Source of the DNA: Anaerolineales bacterium UBA2181
GTDB lineage: Bacteria > Chloroflexota > Anaerolineae > Promineifilales > UBA4811
Direction: 5' to 3'
Length of the DNA: 64,000 nt
Assembly: GCA_002328075.1 (NCBI GenBank)
Contig: DCVT01000031.1
Coordinates: 186,001 to 250,000, forward strand
Shown in pieces: positions 16,859 through 25,942 of this stretch (its first letter is position 1; each line of letters starts with the position of its first letter). Made by a program: the position numbers and the translations under genes. The notes below the pieces were generated by a model that saw only the letters and a list, made by a program, of their open reading frames with translations, was not told the origin of the DNA and made no database searches.

Positions 16859-19759
16859 TCATCCCTGACCTTTCTCGGGGTTTTCGAAGGTCGGATTAGC
16901 TTCGAGGCTCATGGGCTGTTCGTTGCGTCGGCGGACATTCCAGACTGCGCCAATGATGACCAAAGCGACCAGGGCGACGCCGTAATTGAGTCCCTCCCAA
17001 AAGCTGCTCTGCGACTCGGCGGTTGGATCCAGCACGCGAACCGTCGTACCGCGAGAGCGGATGGCAAGCAAATCCAGGTCCTCCACCGACCAATCCACTG
17101 CGTTCTGGATCAACTGCAGGCTGTTGAGGTACCGATTGCCTGAAAGGCTAGTGGAGAGCTCCAGAATGGGGTCGTTGATAAAATCCGTGCTGCCGATGAC
17201 CACCAGCCGGGTGGTTGAGGGCGACGAATCGATGATCCCGACCGCGGGGAGGATTCCGGTTGCTTCCTGGTCCGTAGCGGTTTCCAGCGTTGGAACTTCC
17301 TTGCCCTGGAAAAAGCTGTCGAGTCTTCCCTGGACAGAGACCGCCAGCGGATAGGCTCCGTTTTCACCTCCGGTGGCAAAACCGAGGTCTGGATAGAGAT
17401 CATAGTCGGGCTGAATATCCGCGGATGTGCGTAGCCACGATTGCCGGCTCGACTGCAGCAGGATGTGCACGTCGCGGTCGGCGTTCTTGGTTTCGTCGAT
17501 GGTGATAGGCCCGGTCCAGTTGAGCGTCACCGCGGTCAGGTCGGCGACGATGGGGCTGGTGGCGTCCATCCCGTCGGAACGGATGTCAACAAAGAAGGGA
17601 TAGTCCACGGCCTGGATCTCCTGGACCCGATATCCGCCAACCGTACGAATCACCGGCACGGGAAAGGGTTCATTTTGTGGGTCCATGACCAGCGATTCCT
17701 CGACTGTAATCCCATAATCGGCCAGCATCTCCTGGAGCCCACCCTCCAGCCGGTTGAGCACGATCGAGCCGGTGTACGGGTCTACCCCTACCGCATAGTT
17801 GCCGGCACTGGTCACAACCGCCCCACCGCGCATCAGATACTGATCGACGGAAAACCGTTCCCGGTCGGTCAGGTTCTGGGGTGCAACGACAACCAGCACA
17901 TCCAGATCGGCCGGCACTTCGCCTGTCAGATCCACTGCGCGCACCTCATAGTCCTGCCGCAAGTACCCGCTCACGGTGTCCCAGGACGCAAACGGCTGCT
18001 GGGTCTGCCCGAACATATCCTGGGTGGCTACCGCCGGTGGTGTCCAGAGGCCCACCACCTTTAGGAAACCGGTGGCAGACCGCTTGAGCCCGGATTCGAT
18101 ACTGGTCCGCACGTCTGCTTCGGTCACCTCGCCCGTGGGATAGATCACCTCATTTTGGTCCTGCACCTGCAACACCATGTACAGATAGTAGGAATCTGGT
18201 GAGAAGAGCGAAACCGCAATGGGCTGGAGACCGAATTGGCGATAGAGTTGGTCCCGCGTGACCGGGCTGTTCGGGGCATCTGGATTGATGATCTGGTAGG
18301 TGAATTTGCCGCTCGATCTGGTCTGGATATCGTCAGCTACCTTCTGGATGGTCGCGGGTGCCTGGGCTAGCCACTCGGGCAATGTGTCCGGTGTGATGAA
18401 CACGGTGAGTTGCACTGGCTCGGACATGGCTGCCAGCACCGCATCCACACTTTGAAAGCCATAGATCACCTTTTTCATAGAGCGCGTCAGGTCGTATTCC
18501 AGATTGCGCAGGCGGACGTCCACCTGCCCTGTGCGGCCGGATTGTACCTCGATGAGATCCTGAAAACCTAGCACGACGTGCTGGTCGCCATAGCGGATGA
18601 GAATGTCAAAATAGGAGTTGATAACCGATGCCTGATAACGGTCCGACACCTGGAACGGCGTAGGTTGGATTCCGTAGCTCTGGACGGCCTCGGCCTCTTT
18701 GTCGGGATTCTCGACTGGGTCCAGAATCTCGACGTTAATCATGCCGGCGGACGCGATCTCGTATTCGCGCAGCAGGTCGGATATCTGCGGCACTAGTGGC
18801 GCCAATAACGGGTGCGTACGGTCGGTAAAGTAACCACGAATCAGCAGTGGCTCCTGCAGGTTCTGCAACAGATCCTTGGTGGGTTGTGAGAGACTATAGT
18901 CCCGGTCCGCCGTCAGGTCCAATCGCAGGCCGCGAAGGGGAAAGAGCCAAAAGTTGAGCGCCAGGAGATTCAACCCGATGAGACCTGCGGTCAATGCGAC
19001 GCCCCGGCGGTAGGCCAGCGTCCTGTCTCCACGGCTCCATCGTTTGCTGTCCAGCGAGACCACGTTGAGGAGCATAAAGAGTGCGGTCAGCGAGAGGTAA
19101 TAGGCCAGGTCCCTTAGGTCAATCACTCCTCGCTCGATGCTCTCAAAGCGGCTACCGGCTCCGATGGCGCGAAGCACCTGCGCCGGTGTCTCGCCCACAA
19201 AGTCGGTGATCCCGGCCGACCCCACCAGGTAAAGGATCCCACATACCAGCACCGTGGAGATGAGCGAGACAATCTGATTGTCGGTGCGGGATGAGACAAA
19301 CAAACCGATGGCCGCATAGGCAGCCGCGAGAAGCACCGTGGCGATGTATCCGCCAATCACCGGCCCCCAATCCAGGTTGCCCAGAATATCCACGGTAACG
19401 GGGAGAAAGAGAGTGAGCGCCAGTGCCACGCAGACCAGCGCAACCACGGCAAGGAACTTGCCTGCCACCAGTTGCAGCCGGGAGATAGGCAAGGTGAGCA
19501 AGACCTCAAGGGTGCCGGAGCGCTGTTCCTCGCTCCACTGTCGCATGGTCAGGGCGGCGACCAAAAAGATCATCAGCACGGGCATCCAACGGAACAACGG
19601 CCTGACATCGGCGATTCCGCGAGCAAAAAAGGTGTCTACCCAAAAGAAGGCAAAGAGGGCAGCGGCAAGAAAGGCGCCCAAAAAGATGAGCGCCATGGGT
19701 GAGCCAAAGTAACCATTCAATTCCTTGCGGGTGATGGAAAGTGCCTGTTTCATAATCAT
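16859..19759 (-). CDS. ABC-2 permease fused to GldG-type auxiliary domain
   Basis: The 966-aa protein has an N-terminal ABC-2 (GldF-like) permease of about 240 residues with six hydrophobic segments and the motif QWSEEQRSGTLEVLLTLPIS. It continues into a GldG-like (ABC_transp_aux) extracytoplasmic region from about residue 300 to 900. That region shows LTADRDYSLSQPTKDLLQNLQEPLLIRGYFT, then DVLVVVAPQNLTDRERFSVDQYLMRGGAVV. A final transmembrane helix lies near residue 940. GldF and GldG are separate proteins in Bacteroidetes gliding and secretion systems; here they form one chain. The cognate ATPase lies upstream (19885-20808) and the DUF4340 protein downstream. AGGGA precedes the ATG at 19757-19759. 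The exported substrate is unknown, and gliding is not implied by this cassette alone. Confidence 0.88.
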   Translation of the reverse strand: MIMKQALSITRKELNGYFGSPMALIFLGAFLAAALFAFFWVDTFFARGIADVRPLFRWMPVLMIFLVAALTMRQWSEEQRSGTLEVLLTLPISRLQLVAGKFLAVVALVCVALALTLFLPVTVDILGNLDWGPVIGGYIATVLLAAAYAAIGLFVSSRTDNQIVSLISTVLVCGILYLVGSAGITDFVGETPAQVLRAIGAGSRFESIERGVIDLRDLAYYLSLTALFMLLNVVSLDSKRWSRGDRTLAYRRGVALTAGLIGLNLLALNFWLFPLRGLRLDLTADRDYSLSQPTKDLLQNLQEPLLIRGYFTDRTHPLLAPLVPQISDLLREYEIASAGMINVEILDPVENPDKEAEAVQSYGIQPTPFQVSDRYQASVINSYFDILIRYGDQHVVLGFQDLIEVQSGRTGQVDVRLRNLEYDLTRSMKKVIYGFQSVDAVLAAMSEPVQLTVFITPDTLPEWLAQAPATIQKVADDIQTRSSGKFTYQIINPDAPNSPVTRDQLYRQFGLQPIAVSLFSPDSYYLYMVLQVQDQNEVIYPTGEVTEADVRTSIESGLKRSATGFLKVVGLWTPPAVATQDMFGQTQQPFASWDTVSGYLRQDYEVRAVDLTGEVPADLDVLVVVAPQNLTDRERFSVDQYLMRGGAVVTSAGNYAVGVDPYTGSIVLNRLEGGLQEMLADYGITVEESLVMDPQNEPFPVPVIRTVGGYRVQEIQAVDYPFFVDIRSDGMDATSPIVADLTAVTLNWTGPITIDETKNADRDVHILLQSSRQSWLRTSADIQPDYDLYPDLGFATGGENGAYPLAVSVQGRLDSFFQGKEVPTLETATDQEATGILPAVGIIDSSPSTTRLVVIGSTDFINDPILELSTSLSGNRYLNSLQLIQNAVDWSVEDLDLLAIRSRGTTVRVLDPTAESQSSFWEGLNYGVALVALVIIGAVWNVRRRNEQPMSLEANPTFENPEKGQG

Positions 19760-19884
19760 TCCCTAGTGCCTGGTGAAGGAGAAAAGACGCCTATACCACT
19801 GGTCCGGTGGGGGATTGGCGACGGCCCGGGATCGGTGGTCTGACGGAACTCTCCTGTGCCCTTGCTGGCCCGGCCAACCTACGG

Positions 19885-20808
19885 TTACCCGGCGGTGGCT
19901 AACTCGTTGAACACGGCTTCCAATGTCCTCACATCGCGACGTAATTCGCGCAAAGGCCATGACTGATGCCGCGCCGTTTCATAGATCGCCGGGCATAGGT
20001 CGACCCGGTCTCCATTCGTCTTGATCTGGTAGGAGGGGAAGCCATCGGTGGTCCGGCCGGCAATAACCTGCCTGACCCCCTCTAGCGCCCCCAACGTGCG
20101 CTCCACTCCGTCGGGTGCTTGATCCAACACCAACACCGCATCCGAGGTGGCGGCCAGGTCCTTCAACCGGGCATCTGCCCTGATCTGTCCGTTGATCAGG
20201 ATGATCACCCGGTCGCACAATGCCTCAACCTCCGAAAGGATGTGGGTGGAAAACAGGATGGTGCTGGTCTCGGCCAGTCTTTTGATCAGGTGGCGGATTT
20301 CCACGATCTGGGTAGGATCGAGCCCAATGGTCGGCTCGTCCAGGATGAGCAGCCGGGGTTGATGAAGGATAGCCTGGGCCAATCCTACCCGCTGCCGAAA
20401 TCCCTTGCTCAGCTGGCCGATGGGGCGGGTCAGATGTTTTTCGAGACCGGTGGCGCGAATCGCATCGGCCAGGTAAGTGACTTGCACTTCCTCCCGTAGC
20501 TGACGCAGCTGGGCCATGAGCCTCAGGTAGGCCTGGACCGAAAGCTCGGGGTAGAGAGGCGCCGTCTCTGGCAGGTAACCGATGCGCTCCTGAACCTGAC
20601 GGGTCTGATTGAGTACGTCCAGCCCGTCCACCTGGACTTCTCCTGCATCCGGCTGCAAATAGCCGGTAAGGATCTTGATGATCGTCGTCTTGCCGGCTCC
20701 GTTGGGACCTAGCAGACCGACGATCTCGCCGGCCGCAATGTCGAACGAGACCGAACGTAAAGCTTCGATGGCACCGTAAGATTTCGATAGGTCTTTAGCT
20801 TGGATCAT
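19885..20808 (-). CDS. ABC transporter ATP-binding protein (GldA/CcmA type)
   Basis: A 307-aa ATPase with Walker A GPNGAGKTT, Q-loop, signature LSKGFRQRVGLAQAI, Walker B LLILDEPTIGLD and switch His in LFSTHILSEVEALC. A C-terminal domain of about 90 residues follows, as in multidrug/GldA exporters. It powers the fused permease encoded 125 bp downstream. ATG 20806-20808 is preceded by GGAAGGAGAAGAG; the upstream in-frame extension to 20916 is not conserved-looking. A plausible promoter upstream is TTGTCA (20903-20908), 16-bp spacer, TATAAG (20881-20886), read on the minus strand. Confidence 0.92.
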   Translation of the reverse strand: MIQAKDLSKSYGAIEALRSVSFDIAAGEIVGLLGPNGAGKTTIIKILTGYLQPDAGEVQVDGLDVLNQTRQVQERIGYLPETAPLYPELSVQAYLRLMAQLRQLREEVQVTYLADAIRATGLEKHLTRPIGQLSKGFRQRVGLAQAILHQPRLLILDEPTIGLDPTQIVEIRHLIKRLAETSTILFSTHILSEVEALCDRVIILINGQIRADARLKDLAATSDAVLVLDQAPDGVERTLGALEGVRQVIAGRTTDGFPSYQIKTNGDRVDLCPAIYETARHQSWPLRELRRDVRTLEAVFNELATAG

Positions 20809-20880
20809 CTCTTCTCCTTCCGAGGGCCGGCGATGCACCGCCGGCCAGCTCAGGGGCCAATTCGCCCCGGAGCGACCGCA

Positions 20881-20908
20881 CTTATACCACGAAAACCGCG
20901 CATGACAA
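20881..20908 (-). promoter_or_regulatory. Probable promoter of the ABC/GldG operon
   Basis: On the minus strand TTGTCA (20908 to 20903), a 16-bp spacer and TATAAG (20886 to 20881) lie about 75 bp upstream of the ATPase start codon. Confidence 0.5.
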
Positions 20909-20926
20909 GATGCCAATCAACTCGAT

Positions 20927-20967
20927 GTAGAAATGTCCCCATTTTGCCTGCGTAGAGATGTCGCCAT
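20927..20967. repeat. Tandem 16-bp imperfect repeats, insertion-sequence-end-like
   Basis: GTAGAAATGTCCCCAT (20927-20942) is followed 25 bp on by GTAGAGATGTCGCCAT (20952-20967), 14 of 16 identical. Repeated motifs of this kind occur at the ends of IS21/IS481-type elements, but no transposase is nearby, so at most this is a solitary end. The remaining 20970-21223 stretch shows no gene I can support. Confidence 0.4.
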
Positions 20968-21223
20968 GCGGCCGGGGCTGCAAGTATGATGCACTCCTGC
21001 CGCTTGGGCGCTGCGCGTAGGGCAGCTCTGGCGGGCAACCGGCTGGCGAGCCGGGCGACTTGACCTCAGGGCACCAAAATCCCGACGAGGGGCCGGTTGA
21101 CTATCCCCGCGGTGCATCAATCGTGATCCAGCATGGGTTGCAGTGACCCATTGGGGTGCCATCGTGCTACATTGAGCCAGGCGATTCACCGCGGCGGGTG
21201 ATGGACGACGTGCAAAGTAAACG

Positions 21224-21433
21224 ATGTCTGGAAGAACCAAGGTGCAGCCATTGATTCACGCGGTGTTGAGCAGCGTGCTCGGCGTCATACTCCTGCTGGC
21301 GCCCGGCCGGTTCCTGCCGTGGTTGAGCCAAGCGCCCATTGACCCCATCATCAGCCGAATTCTCGGGGCGGCGCGGCTGGCCATGGGGTGGGGCAGTTTG
21401 CAGTATCGGCGCCGGTCACACGGTTGGTCGTAA
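21224..21433 (+). CDS. Possible 69-aa membrane protein
   Basis: I do not recognise a family. The peptide has one clear hydrophobic segment (HAVLSSVLGVILLLAPGRFLPWL) and a second weaker one (ISRILGAARLAMGWGSL), with a basic C terminus. This pattern resembles a small integral membrane protein. There is no strong Shine-Dalgarno sequence before ATG 21224 and it stands alone between two minus-strand operons, so it could be spurious. Residue composition is more protein-like than the shadow frames around it. Confidence 0.35.
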   Translation: MSGRTKVQPLIHAVLSSVLGVILLLAPGRFLPWLSQAPIDPIISRILGAARLAMGWGSLQYRRRSHGWS

Positions 21434-21492
21434 CTGCTTCGGCTGAGTCTCTGGGACACAGATCGTGCCGGCGAAACAACGCGGTGGCGACA

Positions 21493-21530
21493 GAAATAAA
21501 GCCCTCGCTTTCTCGGCGGGAGCGAGGGCT
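21493..21530 (-). terminator. Rho-independent terminator of the amino-acid ABC operon
   Basis: AGCCCTCGCT (21500-21509) pairs perfectly with AGCGAGGGCT (21521-21530) around an 11-nt loop. On the minus strand it is followed by TTTATTTCTG. It lies 26 bp past the ATPase stop codon. Confidence 0.8.
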
Positions 21531-21556
21531 GGGCTGTCAGGAGGCGCGATTGACGT

Positions 21557-22300
21557 TCACAGAATCTGGGAAAGGAACAACTTGGTGCGTTCGTGCTGTG
21601 GGTTGAGAAAGAACTCGTCCGGCGTGTTCTGTTCTATGATCTGACCTACATCAAAAAAGACAATCCGGTTGGCCACCTCGCGCGCAAACCCCATCTCGTG
21701 GGTCACTACAATCATGGTGATGCCCGACCGGGCCAACTCGACCATCACATCCAGCACCTCCTTGATCATCTCCGGGTCCAGTGCACTGGTCGGCTCGTCA
21801 AAGAGCATGATCTTTGGCTGCATCGCCAGCGCCCGCGCGATCGCTACCCGTTGCTGCTGGCCACCGGAGAGTTGTCCCGGGTATTTGTGCGCCTGTTCCG
21901 GAATGCCGACCCGCTCCAGCAACTGCATGGCGTTTTCCTCGGCCTTGGCCTTGGACCACTTGCGGACCCAAATCGTTGCCAGAGTAACGTTGCTCAGCAC
22001 GGTCAAGTGGGGAAAAAGGTTGAACTGCTGAAAGACCATTCCGATCTCTGAACGAATGGCAGCAATGTTCCGGATGTCGTTGGTGAGCTCAATGCCGTCT
22101 ACAATAATGTCGCCCTGCTGATGATCCTCCAGACGGTTGATGGTGCGAATAAAGGTGGATTTCCCGGACCCTGACGGCCCGCAGATGACCACCACCTCGC
22201 CCCTCTTGATGGTCATGCTCACGCCGCGCAGGACATGAAAGTCATCGAACCATTTGTGAACATCCCGGCAGATGATGATGTCTTCGCTCGCATCGGACAT
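21557..22300 (-). CDS. Polar amino-acid ABC transporter ATP-binding protein (AapP/GlnQ type)
   Basis: A 247-aa ATPase with Walker A GPSGSGKST, signature LSGGQQQRVAIARAL, Walker B MLFDEPTSALDPEM and switch VTHEMGFAREVA. The last motif, with the ENTPDEFF tail, is typical of GlnQ/AapP importers. ATG 22298-22300 is preceded by GGGGAGA. It is the last gene of a four-gene importer operon (binding protein, two permeases, ATPase) and is followed directly by a terminator. Confidence 0.93.
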   Translation of the reverse strand: MSDASEDIIICRDVHKWFDDFHVLRGVSMTIKRGEVVVICGPSGSGKSTFIRTINRLEDHQQGDIIVDGIELTNDIRNIAAIRSEIGMVFQQFNLFPHLTVLSNVTLATIWVRKWSKAKAEENAMQLLERVGIPEQAHKYPGQLSGGQQQRVAIARALAMQPKIMLFDEPTSALDPEMIKEVLDVMVELARSGITMIVVTHEMGFAREVANRIVFFDVGQIIEQNTPDEFFLNPQHERTKLFLSQIL

Positions 22301-22333
22301 GGTTTGTCTCCCCACGCAGGGGCCTCCGCCGAT

Positions 22334-23533
22334 TCATCGCTTGCCAACGCCTAACGCGGCCTCCAGGCGCCGGCTGGCGTAGGACATGGAAAACGTAAAG
22401 ACCCAGAACACGACCGCAATGAACAAAAAGACCTCGCTGTCCAGCATGAGCCAATCAGTTCTGCTGTTCAGCACGATCCGGCCAATGGCCAGTATTTCCA
22501 CCAGTCCGACGATGACTGCCAGGGTGGTGTCCATAAAAAGGGCGATGAACTGCCCGACAATGGCCGGGATCACCGCCCGCAACGCCTGCGGCATGACGAT
22601 GAGAGCCATGGTCTGAAACCCGTTCAGGCCTAGGGCTTTGGCGGCCTCCTCCTGTCCCCGAGGGATCGACTGCAAACCGCCCCTAACGTTCTCCGCCATG
22701 TAGGCAGCAGCAAACAAGGTCATCCCGGTCATGGCTCGGAGCACCCGATCGATTCGTATCTGCTCCGGAAGGAATAGAGGCAGTATGATGGACGCCATAA
22801 AGAGGATGGTCACCAACGGCACCCCGCGCACCAATTCGATGAACAGGATGCACATGGTCTTGACCACGGGCAACTTGCTCCTTCGGCCCAGGGCAAGGAG
22901 CACGCCAATCGGAAAAGAGGCGGTGATCCCGACCACTGCCAACAAAAAGGTCAGCAGCAGTCCACCCCACACCCCTGTCGCAACCCGCGGCAGCCACGCG
23001 CTGTCTTTGAAACCCAACAATAGCAGGATGGTCACGGGAAAGGTAAGCGCCCAGGCGACAGCCAGCCCGCGCGTTCGGACAAGACGCAGTCCCCCAGCCA
23101 GGTAGCCTGCTCCAGTGAGGATCGGATTGGCCAGGAACCAGAGCCGAAGGCCCAGGTTCATGCGGACTGGCAAGAGGCCGGCCACCAACAGTGCCAGCGC
23201 CAGGGCCAGCGCAAAGGTCCGCACCGTGCCGCCGAAAATCCGCCAACTGGCTCCTGCCAAAAGAGTGATAATCAGTACGATTGCCCCCGGTCGCCATATC
23301 TGGTCTAGCGGGTACTGCCCGACCGCGAACAACTTGAGACTCCCGGCCACAGGGGACCAATTTGCCGTAAAGAAAACCCAGCCCAGTATGGACCGGACGC
23401 CTGATACGGCCACCCAAGCCGCCAGCAAGGTCAGCACTGTGTTGTACCAGGTCGAAAACAGGTTCTTGCGCAGCCACTCCAGCGGACCCGGGGCGGCGGG
23501 TGGCCGCAAGACGGCACTGTGCGTTGTGGTCAT
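22334..23533 (-). CDS. Amino-acid ABC transporter permease (AapM/BztC type)
   Basis: The 399-aa membrane protein has an N-terminal extension with several extra hydrophobic segments, as in AapM/BztC. The C-terminal HisM-family core carries the EAA motif region (IPRGQEEAAKALGLNGFQTMALIVMPQALRAVIPAIVGQF). A substrate-translocation role for general L-amino acids is inferred from the AapJQMP-like gene order. GGAG precedes the ATG at 23531-23533, one base after the stop of the partner permease. Confidence 0.92.
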   Translation of the reverse strand: MTTTHSAVLRPPAAPGPLEWLRKNLFSTWYNTVLTLLAAWVAVSGVRSILGWVFFTANWSPVAGSLKLFAVGQYPLDQIWRPGAIVLIITLLAGASWRIFGGTVRTFALALALALLVAGLLPVRMNLGLRLWFLANPILTGAGYLAGGLRLVRTRGLAVAWALTFPVTILLLLGFKDSAWLPRVATGVWGGLLLTFLLAVVGITASFPIGVLLALGRRSKLPVVKTMCILFIELVRGVPLVTILFMASIILPLFLPEQIRIDRVLRAMTGMTLFAAAYMAENVRGGLQSIPRGQEEAAKALGLNGFQTMALIVMPQALRAVIPAIVGQFIALFMDTTLAVIVGLVEILAIGRIVLNSRTDWLMLDSEVFLFIAVVFWVFTFSMSYASRRLEAALGVGKR

Positions 23534-23534
23534 C

Positions 23535-24725
23535 TCACCGCTCCACCAACTGGATTCGCTTGTTGACCACGTTCATCAGCGCTGAGGTGGCCAGACTGGC
23601 GACCAGATACACCGCCATGACCATGGCAAAGACCGGGACAGCCCGGCCGGCCTGGTTGATAACCGTGCGGCCGACAAAAAAGACGTCCGGGTATCCAATG
23701 GCTACCGCCAGGCTAGAGTTCTTGGTCAGGTTCAGGTATTGGCTGATCAAGGGCGGGATGATGACCCGCAAAGCCTGGGGCATCACCACTAAACGCAAGG
23801 TCTGCCCGCTGCTCAATCCGAGCGCCCGGGCGGCGTCAAACTGCCCCCTGGATACCGCCATGATCCCAGCCCGCACCACTTCGGCAGTAAAGGCTCCGGT
23901 GTACACCACCAGACCGGTAAGTAGGGCGGCGAATTCGGGCGTCAGACGTAGCCCGCCGGTAAAATTGAACTTGCCCAACACCGGTTCGTCGGTGAGGAGC
24001 GGTGGGTCACCCACCAGGAACCACCCTGCGGCCGGCAGCGCAACCAGCAGGAGAAATGAGATCAGCGCATAATGGGTGTCCTGTCCAGTTCGCATCTGCC
24101 GGCGCATAAGAACAACATGCGCTGCCACGGCCAAGATCAGGCCGGCGGCCACGAAACCTAGCCAGGTAAGCAGGTTAGCAGTGGGCACCGGCGCCACCGT
24201 GTACAGACCGCGTTGACTCAGGTAGATCGGGCCGGGCCAGACGATGCTCTCCCTTACCGGCGGCAATTGTTGATAGACGGCAAAGTACCAGAAGAATAGT
24301 TGGACTAACAGGGGAACGTTGCGAATGCTCTCTATGTATACACTGGCCAGGCGGGCTACCAACCAATTGGAGGACAAACGTGCCAGCGCAGCCATTGTCC
24401 CAACGATGGTTGCCAGGACAACACCAACAACGGCGACCTTGGCGGTGTTCAACAGCCCGGCTAGGAACGCCCGCCCAAAGCTATCAGCGGGAGTATAGCT
24501 GATAGGGCTCTCGGGCAGGTCAAATCCGGCTGCTTGACTCATAAAATCGAAACTAAGGCTCAGACCTCTGACTTGGGCCGCCCGCAGCACGTTGCGGACG
24601 AAAAAGACCAGAAATGCCACCACCAGGGCGGCAGACACAATCTGCGCCACCCATTGGAGCACCTGGACATCTCGCCACAGGGGGACTCCACGCCGGGTAA
24701 GCAGTCGTTTCCAGTATGGTTTCAC
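23535..24725 (-). CDS. Amino-acid ABC transporter permease (AapQ/BztB type)
   Basis: A 396-aa HisM-family permease with the usual Aap/Bzt long insertion between the first helices and the core. The EAA loop reads VSRGQFDAARALGLSSGQTLRLVVMPQALRVIIPPL. It presumably forms a heterodimer with the permease encoded next. The start is a GTG at 24723-24725 without a strong ribosome-binding site. It follows the binding-protein gene after a 101-bp gap that holds a stable hairpin (24769-24798), which may lower downstream expression relative to the binding protein. Confidence 0.9.
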   Translation of the reverse strand: MKPYWKRLLTRRGVPLWRDVQVLQWVAQIVSAALVVAFLVFFVRNVLRAAQVRGLSLSFDFMSQAAGFDLPESPISYTPADSFGRAFLAGLLNTAKVAVVGVVLATIVGTMAALARLSSNWLVARLASVYIESIRNVPLLVQLFFWYFAVYQQLPPVRESIVWPGPIYLSQRGLYTVAPVPTANLLTWLGFVAAGLILAVAAHVVLMRRQMRTGQDTHYALISFLLLVALPAAGWFLVGDPPLLTDEPVLGKFNFTGGLRLTPEFAALLTGLVVYTGAFTAEVVRAGIMAVSRGQFDAARALGLSSGQTLRLVVMPQALRVIIPPLISQYLNLTKNSSLAVAIGYPDVFFVGRTVINQAGRAVPVFAMVMAVYLVASLATSALMNVVNKRIQLVER

Positions 24726-24768
24726 TGTGAAGTCGCCGCAGCTCTAGAAACAGCTTCAGCACGGGCAC

Positions 24769-24798
24769 TGCCCTTCGCCAGAGTCCCGGCGAAGGGCA
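24769..24798 (-). promoter_or_regulatory. Intercistronic hairpin after the binding-protein gene
   Basis: TGCCCTTCGCC (24769-24779) pairs perfectly with GGCGAAGGGCA (24788-24798) around an 8-nt loop. No T-run follows, so it is more likely an mRNA-stabilising or attenuating hairpin than a full terminator. Confidence 0.6.
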
Positions 24799-24826
24799 GG
24801 CCTTGTGTCAGGTTTGTCGACCGGTC

Positions 24827-25942
24827 TCAGCGCAACGGCGGGGCGTAGATGAGCCCACCGTCCGACCAGAGCTCGTTCTGGCCGCGTGGCAGTTCGAACG
24901 CCAAGCCGTCCGGCCCCATGTAGCGGTTATAGATCTCGCCATAGTTGCCGACCTGTTTGATCACATTGACCGCAAAGTCGGTTGCCAGGCCAAGGTCCTC
25001 CTGCCCGAAGGAGCCTTCGACGCCCAGCAGGCGTTTGATCGAGGGATTGGCGTCGCCCTTCATCGCATCCACGTTGGCCGAGTTCACCCCCAATTCCTCC
25101 GCGTTGATGAGCACGTAAAGGGTCAGCTTGACGATGTCGAACCATTGATCATCGCCGGCCGGGACGACTGGGGTCAGCGGCTCCTTGGACATGGTGATGT
25201 CCATGATAACGTGGTCGTCCGGATTGGCAAAACCAGCGCGCACCGCAGCCAACTGCGACTTGTCGCTGGTGGCCGCGTCGCATCGGCCGTCCTCATAAGC
25301 GCTGTAGACTGAGGCCGTGTCCTCAAAGGTGACGGCAGTAAAGCTCAGGCCGCGGGAGCGAAAGGCGTCCGCCAGGTTCAATTCCGTGGTGGTGCCGGTG
25401 GTCACGCAGACGGTCGCTCCGTCCAGGTCCTCCAACGTGGTGTCACCGGAAGCCTTGCGCACCATCATGCCCTGGCCATCATAAAACGTCACACCCACAA
25501 AGTTGCCCCATTGGACATCCCGGCTGGACGTCCAAGTGCAGTTTCGTACCAACAGATCAATTTCGCCGGTCTGCAGCGCCGGTCCGCGCTCGGCCGCCGT
25601 CAACGGTACAAACTCGACCGCCTCCGAATTCCCAAACACGGCAGCCGCCGTTGCCCGACAGAAATCAGGGTCAAATCCGACGTTCCGCCCGTTTGGGTCC
25701 AGATAGCCAAAGCCCAAGAGCTCTGTGTGGACACCGCAGACTACTTTGCCGCGGGCCTTGACGGCCGCGACGATCTGGCCGCCAGCAGCCACCTTGGGGC
25801 ATTCCGGGCAGGCTTCGCATGTGGGACAGGTTGGGCATTCCGGGCAGGCCGGGCATTGGGGGCACTCTTGTGCTGTTCCGCAGGCAGCCAGCACCAGCGG
25901 AAGTACCATTAGCATGAACACCAATAGGGAAAGCTTTTTCAT
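24827..25942 (-). CDS. Amino-acid ABC transporter substrate-binding lipoprotein with Cys-every-third-residue linker
   Basis: The 371-aa protein has a signal peptide ending in a lipobox (LAAC21) and an AapJ-like periplasmic-binding fold: VVCGVHTELLGFGYLDPNGRNVGFDPDFCRATAAAVFG, EIDLLVRNCTWTSSRD and a late KQVGNYGEIYNRYMGP. It captures amino acids for the permeases downstream. Between lipid anchor and fold is a linker in which Cys occurs at exactly every third residue from 27 to 48 (eight cysteines), mostly as CPx triplets. ATG 25940-25942 follows GGAGGAG at 7 nt; a second start, ATG 25967-25969, also has GGAGG upstream and adds nine residues. A long leader (about 250 nt) precedes it. Confidence 0.92.
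   Translation of the reverse strand: MKKLSLLVFMLMVLPLVLAACGTAQECPQCPACPECPTCPTCEACPECPKVAAGGQIVAAVKARGKVVCGVHTELLGFGYLDPNGRNVGFDPDFCRATAAAVFGNSEAVEFVPLTAAERGPALQTGEIDLLVRNCTWTSSRDVQWGNFVGVTFYDGQGMMVRKASGDTTLEDLDGATVCVTTGTTTELNLADAFRSRGLSFTAVTFEDTASVYSAYEDGRCDAATSDKSQLAAVRAGFANPDDHVIMDITMSKEPLTPVVPAGDDQWFDIVKLTLYVLINAEELGVNSANVDAMKGDANPSIKRLLGVEGSFGQEDLGLATDFAVNVIKQVGNYGEIYNRYMGPDGLAFELPRGQNELWSDGGLIYAPPLR

Noticed and set aside
20917..21240. 107-codon minus-strand frame
   Set aside because: Arg/Pro/Ser-rich composition without domains, overlapping the IS-end-like repeats and a probable promoter.
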